A stretch of DNA of 64,000 nucleotides from Adiantum capillus-veneris (taxonomy: Eukaryota > Streptophyta > Polypodiopsida > Polypodiales > Pteridaceae), in NCBI GenBank assembly GCA_014529385.2, contig CM043966.1, positions 37,238,739 to 37,302,738 on the forward strand, in the 5' to 3' direction. The notes beneath the pieces were generated by a model. That model saw only the letters and a program-made list of their open reading frames with translations, was not told the origin of the DNA and did not search any database. Shown here one piece after another: positions 54,280 through 64,000 of the stretch (position 1 is its first letter; each line of letters starts with the position of its first letter). The position numbers and the translations under genes were made by a program.

Positions 54280-55900
54280 TGTATTACACTATGATTGATT
54301 GAGCAATCAGTCCTATATCAATTGTTTGTGGAAGATTGTATCATAAAAATAAGGATGGATCCATACTCTTGTGCATAAATCCTGAGGAGCAAGAAGCCTA
54401 TTTGAGTCAAGCTCATACCACAATTATAGGTCTATATTTTATGCAAGACCAAACCATACAAAGATTAACCTGGTTGGGTATTTACCGGCCTACCATGAAG
54501 AAATATGTTCATCATTATGTGAATGATTTCTCTCAATGTAAAGAAAAGGCCACCATACCCCATGCCACATTATCCCACATTTCAGTCACACCCCAGTGGA
54601 GAAGATACTTGGTTGAGTATCTAACTAATAGAATATTCCTAGAAGACATGAGTAAAGACAAACAACAGCAATAGAAACTGATGCAGTCAACTATACAATG
54701 ATTGGAAACTAGCTCTATTGATGTGAAAAAGATCAATAGCTCAGATTGTGCACCAATGAAGAGGAGTATCTTCCTATTATGGAACAAGCTCACTCAGGTC
54801 TAGCAGGGGGTCACTTCTCTCACGAGACCACATACAAAGATATATTGATGGTAGGCATTTGATGGTCGACGATGTGATGCATATCAAACGAGCAAAGATT
54901 CCAACGAGAATGGATAACATGCCACTACGACCTATGATGGGAGCACACACATTTGCTAGATGGGGTATAGACTTTGAGGTCCAATACAACCACCAGCTTA
55001 CAAAACTCAAGCACAATATATTATTGTGGCAACATATTACTTAACCAAGTGGGTTGAGGCACGAGCCACCCGGAAGAACGATGCTAAAACCATTGTTGAA
55101 TTCTTATACGAATGCGTCTTTACTAGATATGAACTTCCTATTGAGCTTGTGAATGATTGTGGGTCGCATTTCCTCAATGAGGTGATAAAATATCTACTAA
55201 ATGAGTTCATGGTAATCCATAACAAATCTGCACCCTACCACCCCCAAGAAAATAGTCAAGTAGAACATACAAACAAAATGTTGAGTTTTGTACTAACCAA
55301 AATTGTCAGTTCAGGCAAAACAGACTGGGAAATGCATCTTCACTTTGCCTTATGGGCTTGTTGAGTTTCCTTTAAAACGGATTTAAACATGACTTCTTTT
55401 AATTTGGTATATGGCTTGGATGCAATATTGCCAATGGAATACTTGTTACCCACACTCAGAGTTGCAACTGAGTTGTAATGAAAAGAGCATGAGTTGTCAG
55501 AACAATTGAGGACTTAGAATGCCTAGATGAACAACGTTTAGCAGCCATTGCTCACATATATGCACAAAAATAAAACAAAAAACGTTCTTTGACTCACATC
55601 TGCTGACTAAGGTTTTTACACCAGGGGATTTAGTCCTAGTATACTCGTTGAAACAACATATACCCAAGTTCAAGAAAAAAGGACATGGTCCTTTTGTCAT
55701 TGAAGATGTTTCACCAAGTGTGGCTATCAAGTTAGCCACTCTAGATGTCAAAATCATGGGAAATTGGATTAGTGGACGTCGGCTCAGCAAATACAACATT
55801 CCCTTAACTAATGAACTTTTTAGAGAATGCATGCATCCAACAACACGTCATTGAGGAGGCTCAAGAAGAAGCTCCCATTCAAGTTCTAAATTGAAAAGCT
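54280..55900 (+). pseudogene. Gypsy-4 integrase with a duplicated zinc-binding module
   Basis: A first, degraded zinc module (LSQAHTTIIGLYFMQDQTIQ, VHHYVNDFSQCKEKA) lies at 54,390-54,560. A second, better preserved one (EEYLPIMEQAHSGLAGGHFS) lies at 54,765-54,830 after a spacer resembling another RNase H-integrase linker. The core follows: FARWGIDFE, VATYYLTKWVEARATRKND, ELVNDCGSHFLNEVIKYLL, PYHPQENSQVEHTNKMLSF. The C-terminus contains GHGPFVIEDVSPSVAIKLA. Stops and shifts are frequent. Confidence 0.75.
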
Positions 55901-55999
55901 ACAAGACAACCTATTCTCTAAGCTGTACCACTCAATACTCTCCACTTTCAACCCTTGGCAGAGGATGAGGTCGAGACTGATGACAAGTTGCTAGATGGT

Positions 56000-56292
56000 C
56001 TTGATAATGTGAATTTGAACGACAATTACAAAGTCAAAGCTTTAGCAGATACGGGAGCCCGAGTCAATGCGATAAACTATTCCACTTACCGCAAAGCAAC
56101 TACTCAACCTTTTGAGTATTGTTGAGCCATTGTCAAGGGCTACAACAAGAGTGTCACTCCAACTTTAGGGAAGATCAACTTGAATATTATGGTTCATGGA
56201 TTCCCTTGCCCGCATAATTTCATATGTATAGCGGATGAACACATGAATGAGGACCTAATATTAGGTGTTCCATGGATGAGAACCTATCTAAG
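56000..56292 (+). pseudogene. Gypsy-4 aspartic protease located after integrase
   Basis: Reads YKVKALADTGARVNAINYST, a stop (TGA near 56,125), AIVKGYNKSVTPTLGKINLN, and EDLILGVPWMRTYLSF. DTGA is the active-site motif and ILGVPWM the second conserved segment. As in gypsy-3 the domain lies downstream of integrase, about 130 bases after its C-terminal region. The match in position in two elements of different age indicates a lineage trait. Confidence 0.8.
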
Positions 56293-57900
56293 TTTCATTA
56301 TACGTTATATGAGAAACATATAATACGTCATATACAGGCATATTTTACATGACCCATATTATAGGGGTGTATTATACGATGACACGTCAACAAAAACGGG
56401 CAACGTTTCATTTTCTCCGTTTATCGATTGAAGTATCTTTTGATCAAAAGATTTTTCAATCGAAAGATGTTTAGGAAAAAAAATACGATCGAAAGATGTA
56501 TTGATTAAAAAAAGTATATATACCAGCAACGCGCCTTGGCAAGACTAGTGTTCCTCACAAAAGATATTCCATGTCAATAGGAAAAAAATAATAATTTTTG
56601 TTTATAATTTAAAATTTAAAATTTTTAAAATTTATTTTTTTTATAAATCTAATTTAATATTTTGTTAAAATTTATTAATTATTTGTTTTAAAAGTAAACT
56701 ATGTAAACTTTGTAGGTTGTGTAGAGCTCAAACTCTCACTCATACAAGGTGTTTATCTTTTAAGAATCACTTGCTATGTGCTCAGTTTACTGACACGTGG
56801 AAGTGAATTATTGATATAATTTAGTGATTACCGTTGTCTGTAGAGTGTACTCTCACATGAGGTTATCTGTCAGCAAAATATAATAGAATAGAGGTCAGCT
56901 TTATTTAGCTAAGTTCGATTTTGACATGCAGATACTTTCTCACTCATACAAGGTGTTTATTTTTAGGAATCACTTGCTACATGCTCAATTTACTGACACG
57001 TGGAAGTGAATTAGTGATATAATTTAGAGATTACCGTTGTTTGCAGAGTGTACTCTCACATGAGGTTATCTGTCATCAAAATATAATAGAATAGAGGTCA
57101 ACTTTATTTAGGTAAGTTCAATTTTGACATGTAGATACTTTCTCACTTCAAAGTGAACATAAATGAATTTTTGTTGTCCTGTGTAGATCCATCACACTAT
57201 GCTCTCATTGGTATCAAAATTTAGAAATGTCATGTCCAAATACATTGATATTTCATTATCTTTATTTGGATTGGTACGTCTATCATATTGTATGATTGTA
57301 CACGTGCATCAAATGCAAATAGATAAGCTTTCAAAGATCTACCGTGGAATTTGAGAACTTCATGTTCGCACTTCAAATAGATATGACAATCATCAAAGAT
57401 TGCAATTAATCCTCATTTCCAATGAGAATCAATTGCAAGCTTTGATCAATATTATTGATTATCGTAATGTGTAAACGCTTTAAGCTTGCACTTTAGATAA
57501 ATCAATATATTGCAATGGATTAAAATTATCAATTATCGTAATGTCTAAAAGCCAAAAGCTTGCACTTTAGATGAATCAATATAGTGCAATGTGATTGAAA
57601 TGTGTTGTTTGAAGTGATGAAGTTATTTGGTGCATCAAAATATGATTTGATTGACATGAGTTTATTGAAGAATGCAAAGACTTTTATTGTCTATTGTTAA
57701 TTGATAATGTAGCACCACATTAATTGATAATGTGGACAGATTTTGATCACTATATTGATGAATTGAGCATTGCTTGTGTAGTTTGTTGCTCTGAAGTAAT
57801 TTTGTCCTCAAAATTAACAAGTGGATTTGTTGATCTAGGAACTTAAATTTATCTATCAGCATTGTCAAAGGACATAAGTGTAGTTACGTCCACGAGCTGC
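56293..57900. repeat. Non-coding region with 204-bp and about 73-bp tandem duplications, upstream of the hAT gene
   Basis: TCTCACTCATACAAGGTG... starts at 56,734 and repeats at 56,938 (period 204, the second copy ending at about 57,141). ATTATCGTAATGT...AAGCTTGCACTTTAGAT repeats at about 57,460 and 57,532. Palindromes occur at 56,299-56,332 (imperfect) and 56,435-56,452 (ATCTTTTGATCAAAAGAT, perfect). Probably the 5' subterminal region of the hAT element. Termini were not resolved. Confidence 0.65.
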
Positions 57901-57923
57901 ATACTGGAAAGAATACATCTCAA

Positions 57924-59953
57924 ATGAAATGCAAGACATGCGGCCATAAGTTCAGTGGTAATGCGATCAGAATCAAAGAGCATTTGTTTAAAGTCCCAAG
58001 CAATGTGTTCGAGTGTACGGCGTTTCTAAGAGATATTCATGCTAGATTGCCAAAGTATACTCGCATTGCAAAGAAAATTCTTGTAGCTAAAAAGAAAAGT
58101 GTTAATGCCAAACAAGCTGCAATGGATGTTGAAATGTCTTTTGTTAATGAGAGGACAGAGCATGTGTCTATGGAAGCAAATGATCACACTCCCCAGCCAA
58201 CTCCTTTTCACGGACATGCTTCAACTTCAGTAGTAGCAAATCCTAGCTGAACTAAAGCTAGTAAAGAATCATCCAATGGCCAAATGTTATATGAAGTGAT
58301 AGATAAGCAATGGTTGCTTGAGTTGCACTTGAAATGAATGCAAGCTTTTGTGGCGTGTGGTATACCATTCAATGCTATGTGCAACCCCATATGTCAAGAT
58401 GCTTTAATGAGCACGTCCAAAAAAGGGTTTGTGCTTCTTGATTATAAGATGCACACAAAGTATCTAGATACAATGAAAGACAGTACTGAAGCTATCCTCA
58501 AGCGCACGGTGATGGAGTTTTTTCCCGCATATGGTTGCACTATAGTGTTGGACGGATGGACCAACTATAAGAATAAGCCGCTCATCAATGTGATGCTTAT
58601 CAATCCTAGAGGGTCTATGTTCGTAGAATCCATTGACACCTCTTTAAAAGAGAAGACCGGTGATTATCTAGTATTGGTATATGAGCGTGCCATAGAAAAG
58701 ATAGGTGGACCAAAGAATGTGACTACAATTGTCACAGATAATGCATCCAATTACAAGGCTATAGGAAGGGCTATCCAAGTTAAGTACCCAGAAATTACTT
58801 GGGTGCCATGTGCCGCGCATACTCTTAATTTTCTCTTGAAAGACATTGGAAAAATGGCCGTTATAAAACAAACGATGCTGGATGCTAATCATGTGGTGAA
58901 AGTTATCAGAGAGCATCAATTTTTGTATGCTCTTTTTTTATTAAAATCACCTAGCAAAACTTTGCAGATATTTTGTGCGACAAGGTTTGGAACCGCATAT
59001 TATGTTCTTGCCACCTTCCAAGAAGTGAAGCCTGCATTGACTGAAATAGTAGCTGATAGATGTTGGGATGCACAACTCAACAAGTATCCTAGCTACCAAG
59101 AGGCACCTACAAGGTGTGTACAGCTTGTGAACTCGCAATTTTTTTGGCGCAATGTAGATATTGTCACCCTAGCCAAACCATCTGTAGATCTTTTGCAAGT
59201 AGTTGAAAAAGAATCTTTTGTCTTTGGTTGAGTCTATTGGTATATGTCAGAGGCATTGCACAAAGTAAGAGATCATGCTAGCTTTGGTACAAAGGACAAA
59301 GCTTCCATAATTATAGTTGGCAATAAGCGATGGGTGCAATTGCATACGACATTGCATGGTGCTACATTTGTATTAGATCCTAAATTTCAAATGCACCAAC
59401 AATCGGCCAATAAAGAAGTTATGAGTGACTTCAAAACAATGTGCTCACAACTATTAGGACAAGAGGATGGGAAGATTGCTTTTCATCCATGAGTTGATTA
59501 TGCTAATAGAACTACATGTTGTTCCAGGATCCATGGCATATAGATGCCATTGCACACACAAGTGCACCTCAATGATGGAAGGAGTATGGTGGGGAGAAAG
59601 TGGAGCTGCAACATATTGTTGTTAGGGTTCTATCTATTACATCATCAAGTGGAAGCTGCGAGAGAAACTGGTCGGCTTTTGACTTTATGCATACTAAGAA
59701 ACAAAACCGGCTTCATCATCAATGTGTTGCTGATTTGGTTTATGTTTTCTGCAACATGAAACTCATTCATAAGCCGGTGAACATTGCAACAAGAGTAGCA
59801 CAAGCGCACTATGGTGTTTTTCAAACCCATGAAGCTATAGCTGTGGAAATAGACGATGACGAATACATGGAATGGGGGATAGCTTCAGAATGCTTTGATA
59901 TGGATGAAATAGATGATATGATTGGTGTATTTGATGGAGATGAAGATGTATGA
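57924..59953 (+). pseudogene. hAT-superfamily transposase (BED finger, DUF659, C-terminal dimerisation domain)
   Basis: BED-like finger: MKCKTCGHKFSGNAIRIKEH. DUF659 core (58,338-59,231): FVACGIPFNAMCNPICQDAL, AYGCTIVLDGWTNYKNKPLI with a catalytic Asp, TTIVTDNASNYKAIGRAIQV with the second Asp, and WVPCAAHTLNFLLKDIGKM. After a TGA: DKASIIIVGNKRWVQLHTTL, then a hAT C-terminal segment (VRVLSITSSSGSCERNWSAF, ADLVYVFCNMKL) with an acidic end (FDMDEIDDMIGVFDGDED). Three or more stops interrupt the roughly 670-codon span. Such proteins cut and paste hAT elements, giving 8-bp target duplications. None could be located here. Confidence 0.85.
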
Positions 59954-60030
59954 CTTAAGGTCTATAAGTTTTGCTCGCTGTGAGTATGTGAAAATTATGA
60001 CACATCGCCATTTTACACTACAACATGTTC

Positions 60031-60034
<4 letters not shown>

Positions 60035-60121
<87 letters not shown>
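60035..60121. repeat. (CT)n microsatellite
   Basis: About 43 CT units just downstream of the hAT coding region. Confidence 0.95.
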
Positions 60122-60126
<5 letters not shown>

Positions 60127-60299
60127 ACTTTTGCAATAAGAGTCATAATTACAGCTAGATACAATACAATACAATTTGTTTGATCGAGAATACAAAAATG
60201 GCAAGCTGAGGGAATAATCAATGAACTATGATTACAAAAACTGTAGCCCTTTACCAAAATAAATCGGGATAAAGAGAGCAAAGTGCTCAACCCAAAGAT

Positions 60300-61090
60300 T
60301 GAGTCACCTCATTTGTTGTTTGGCATAACTCTCTCTCGACGTATTGAATCTTCGTCGCAACGTGTGAGTCCTTTGTGCTGCAAATCTAATAGCTTTACAG
60401 GAAATGACTCCTTGGCATTGCCGCTGATTCAAAATAAATGTTGGCGCACAAAGTGGCTTGGACACAGTTTCCTGTACTTCTTGAGGCTAAGAGGATTGCC
60501 TTTCAACCTGGACTCATCCTCTTCGATCCGTGCAATAGCTTCGAGATCTTTCTCCTGGTCATAATGATTTGTCTCTTCTTTGTAGATGGCATGTGCTTCA
60601 ACGTGGTTAAGTTCTTCTTCCATATCTGTCAAGGCTTCTATTGACTGATCTGTTGGATCTTCTTTTTTTTTGGTTCTCGACTATAGATTTGACCACTGTA
60701 ATCCATGTACAATGATCCTAATTGCAGATGCACCAATTGTATGTTTTGCTGGCTTGTGCATATTTCTAGATAAACATTTGGGTCGACTTTTAAACTTCTA
60801 TATGCACTTCATCTTTAAGCTTGCAATACTTGGCTCCACTGAAGTCTGTGAACATCTGGGAGTTCTCTAGATCTAACTTTACTCTGATCAATAGGATCTT
60901 GGCTCCTGTGCTTCTTTTGCTTCTCATCAAGTATCTATGGCCTTCTGAATCTGCATATAAGAATTTATCTCCATTGTAGTCATATAGCTGTAAAATCTGC
61001 TATGTTGCAGTTGTACATGTGTTGCCACTGCTACTAGCTTGCTCTGGTATACTTGAATTCTCGGCTTGATTTGAGTCCATGTTGCCTTGT
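60300..61090 (-). pseudogene. Degraded minus-strand coding relic, unknown
   Basis: Starts near 61,080 (MDSNQAENSSIPEQASSSGN), then FLYADSEGHRYLMRSKRSTG and SQMFTDFSGAKYCKLKDEVH. After stops and a shift it continues EEELNHVEAHAIYKEETNHY, DLEAIARIEEDESRLKGNPL, SLKKYRKLCPSHF. The composition is protein-like and the alternation of open pieces suggests an old gene, but I recognise no family. Confidence 0.35.
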
Positions 61091-61389
61091 TCTGTAAAAA
61101 CTATCTCCTAGCAGATTTAGGTGTTGATTAGCAGAATTTTTGCTGCTTGTACTAGCCTAATCTGCAATCACGGGTGAGTTGTGTCCCTGTTCATCCAACT
61201 GGAAGCCAATTTGCAATGCAATTATTTGCACCTGCTCGTTTTTTATTTTTGCACAATGACTTCTAGTCCCTGGCGTTCTTTGTCTAAACTATGGGAGTGG
61301 GAGCACAGTCCAAAATTAGGCTAAAACAGTGATGTTCTTGGCCAAAAAGATTAACTCCAGCTCCCAAAGATTTTTCCAAAATCTAGCTC

Positions 61390-62215
61390 AAAGTTATGAG
61401 CTTCGATGAGTTTTACAATTCTGATTTGTTGCTTTTTGGCTTGAATTTGACAAGTTTAGAAATTTGTCTACTGCACACGGCTTTGAGTTCGCTGTTTTCT
61501 CGCTTTTTCGGCTGTTCTTCTACTTTTTTGGCTTTTTTGATGTCTGCTCATTTTTTCGTGACTGCTCTTCTCGACTTCTGCTCGCTTTTTTTCACCTATA
61601 CTTTTCTGTTGTTTCTAGTTTTTTCACAGTTTGCGGTGTGTGATTCTCTCGGCGGTGTGTTTTCTGCTTTGCCTCTTTTAACGACTTTCTTTTCTATTTT
61701 TGTAAAATTTGAAATTTTTTCAATTGTTCTGGTATATTTATGATTTTTGATAATGTTTTGGAAAAATATTGATTTTTTAGAATTTTTTTGATAATTTTCT
61801 AATTTTTTGTGAATTTTATATTTTTACAAAATTTTTTGAAGGTTTTATGAAATTTCTGATTTATTGGGATTTTTTTGGGCAATTATGATTTTTTAGGGAT
61901 TTTTTTTGGTGGAGTTTTTATGAATTTTTAAATATTTTTTTTGATTTATCTGTGAATTTTTTCGATTCTTTTATGAATGTTTTACAATTTTTGTGATTTT
62001 TTTGCTCAGTTTATGATTTTTAATGAATTTTTTGTAAGGTTTTTAGCTTTTAAAAAAGACTTTTGATGAGTTTTTTTTTAAAAAATTCTAAACCTTTTTT
62101 AATTTTTTAATTTTTTGAATTTTTGTGTGATGATTTTTTTAATTTAAAATTTTTGTGACTTTTAAGACCTTTCTTTTATTTTTTAAATTTTATTGTTGTT
62201 TTTGGATTTTTTAAT
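61390..62215. other. T-rich, C-poor strand-asymmetric tract
   Basis: From about 61,690 the plus strand is almost only T, A and G in words such as TTTTTTGATTTTT. No coding potential is seen. Confidence 0.7.
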
Positions 62216-62473
62216 GGATTGCAAAAAAAAAGGTTATTACTTGGCAACTGTTGTTGGCGGGGATGTGCAGTGGGTTGACCTGCGGGGGCTGATCGCAACG
62301 ATGGCAGTTTTGGCGTGCAACAGAGAGAGACGAGAGACAATGGGTACGACTCACGATCCTTGACGGTGTTGACTTGGCAGTTGCTCGCATGCGAGGCACC
62401 AAGGCGGGGTTGATAGCTGAGTCGTTGACCAGTGGGGACGCAGAGGAGACGAGACAGAAAAGGGAGTGTGTAC

Positions 62474-62535
<62 letters not shown>

Positions 62536-64000
62536 AAAAATCGTTAGTTGTGGGGGGAGAGAGTGAGAGTGAGAGTGGGAGTGTGTTCACGCGCCACGAA
62601 GCCGTGAGAGCGGCGGAAAAAGATGAAGAAGGAAGGAAGAAGAAGTTTATTTAATGTCATAGGAAACTATCCCAAGATATTGTAAAGATCTATCCGACGA
62701 GGAAAGTTTATGCTTCGAAAGGCACGGTTGCCAAATCTAGTCCGAAAATTAGCCGAAACGCTAAAAATCACCGAAAATCCAAAAAATCGCTAGAAAAGTC
62801 CAAAAAATTCCCGGAAAATTCTAGAAATCTCTAAAAATCATTGACAATCTAAATTGAACATTTTCGACATGCAATAAACACACCAAAAATACCAGTTTTT
62901 ATCGAAAACACCACATTCGACAAAATTATCAACCGAACCCTCGAAAATAGCAAAACGCTCAAAATTTGGCGAACGAAAGTCAAATGCACTTGAAATCAAG
63001 CCGTTAACGTATGCAAAACAGCTCATAAAGATCACATGATATCAATTTTTCACGGAATTAAGCAAAAATTAATGCAAAAAATAGAAAAAATAGCAAAAAT
63101 GTACAAAAATTATCCAAAAAATACCCTTTTTTTAAAAAAATCTCCACACTAATAAAATATCAAAAAACATATCATTTCAATTGCCAATTAATTTGATCAA
63201 TAAAATCTAAACTAGGCAATTAAACTGGTAAAATTAGCGATAGAATTTGGTCAAAATTTGACGCATTTGGAGGGTGTAAATCCCTGTTTTGATCTCAAAA
63301 GGAAGCAGTTAACCATTACACACATCAAATATGAAATCAATAATTGAAGTAATCATGCACATTAAGCACTTTTTAGGGCCACACACACACACACACACTA
63401 ATAATTGACAGTTTAATCTTTAGGTGCGCACACAAAAGGGTTAATCTTATCGAAATTGCAATGTGATTTCACAAATCTCTAGTTGGGCATGACCACAACA
63501 CAAATCAATCATCACAATTGAAAAATTATTAAGCATACATTGATTGTTAAGTGTACAAACAAGGCAAAATAGTGTACACACACCTAAAATTAGGCATACA
63601 CACACTCAATTACAATGCGCACACACTTGATTTTAGTGCACACACACACACACACATATACACACTTGCAATTGACTATTCAAGAATGCAATTAAATCAA
63701 TTAGGCACACAATTAACAACGCACATTTATCAATTAACAATTGAAATTGTCAATTTCATACGCCACCAAATCTGGAAAATTTTGGCATTACGATGGCATG
63801 CAAACAAACAATCCAAAAATTTTCAAAGCATAACATTGCATTGCAATTAACATAGCATCAACATTGTATTCCAATTAACATAGCATCAACATGGCATTGG
63901 CATCAAAATGGCATTGACATTGCATCATCATGGAATCTCTACACAATTCTAGGGAGGTTGAGAATACCACCTTGATTACCTTTCCAATGAAGATCGATTG
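62216..64000. repeat. Non-coding: (GA)n, A/C-rich tract, CACA-rich stretches and short GCATCAACAT repeats
   Basis: GA repeat 62,479-62,533. From 62,740 to 63,180 words like CCGAAAAT, CCAAAAAAT and AAAAATC dominate (T- and G-poor), the mirror of the preceding T-rich tract. CACACA stretches lie at 63,380-63,400 and 63,640-63,665. Near 63,845-63,930 ATTAACATAGCATCAACAT is repeated. No gene was found to the end of the window. Confidence 0.7.

Overview
This window looks like a repeat-rich nuclear segment from a land plant. The evidence is short introns with GT/AG borders, Ty3/gypsy elements including one of the dual-RNase H (Tat-like) kind, a tRNA-Asp-type primer binding site, a DUF659-type hAT transposase and very abundant (GA)n/(CT)n microsatellites. 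A seed-free plant such as a fern is a guess only. I see no intact host gene, rRNA, tRNA or CRISPR array. Nearly everything is mobile-element DNA at different stages of decay.

The most interesting part is 1-19.7 kb, which holds two related DNA-transposon-like units (element 1, 1 to about 9.1 kb; element 2, about 10.45-19.8 kb). Both encode: gene A, a DDE/RNase H-fold transposase-like protein; an H3-type histone fold with a recognisable H3 N-terminal tail; and gene D, an unrecognised conserved protein on the opposite strand. In element 1 the histone reads, through plausible splice sites and one frameshift, into a Ulp1-type cysteine protease, an acidic linker and an FCP1-like HAD phosphatase domain. 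In element 2 the histone stands alone with a tail of about 207 residues and its own TATA box. Both histones have lost the lysine that aligns with H3 K9 and kept K4. A third partial gene A lies at 48.2-49.4 kb (minus strand). I know of no described transposon that carries an H3-like histone, so this is the best candidate for an undescribed system: an element that makes its own nucleosome component plus SUMO-protease-like and phosphatase-like activities.

Retroelements: gypsy-1 (9.3-10.44 kb, resuming at about 19.99-20.53 kb) appears to be split in its reverse transcriptase by element 2. Gypsy-2 (20.8-25.9 kb, minus) is a degraded dual-RNase H element. Gypsy-3 (27,299-41,118, minus) is nearly complete, with two LTRs of about 0.58 kb, PBS, PPT, multi-zinc-knuckle Gag, a degenerate protease, RT-RNase H-integrase, and then a second, canonical DTGA protease downstream of integrase. 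It sits in a (GA)n tract. Gypsy-4 (49.9-56.3 kb, plus) is an older relative that also has its DTGA protease after integrase. A degenerate hAT transposase gene follows at 57.9-59.95 kb.

The spacers hold four 61-66 bp GC-rich palindromic elements inside a 2 kb microsatellite block (2.57-4.56 kb), two foldback MITE-like units (15.1-15.9 kb), a cluster of 22-bp palindromes (43.1-44.4 kb), tandem duplications and strand-skewed AT-rich tracts. Many premature stops fit C-to-T changes (CGA to TGA, CAG/CAA to TAG/TAA, or TGG to TAG on the other strand), as expected for silenced, methylated element DNA.
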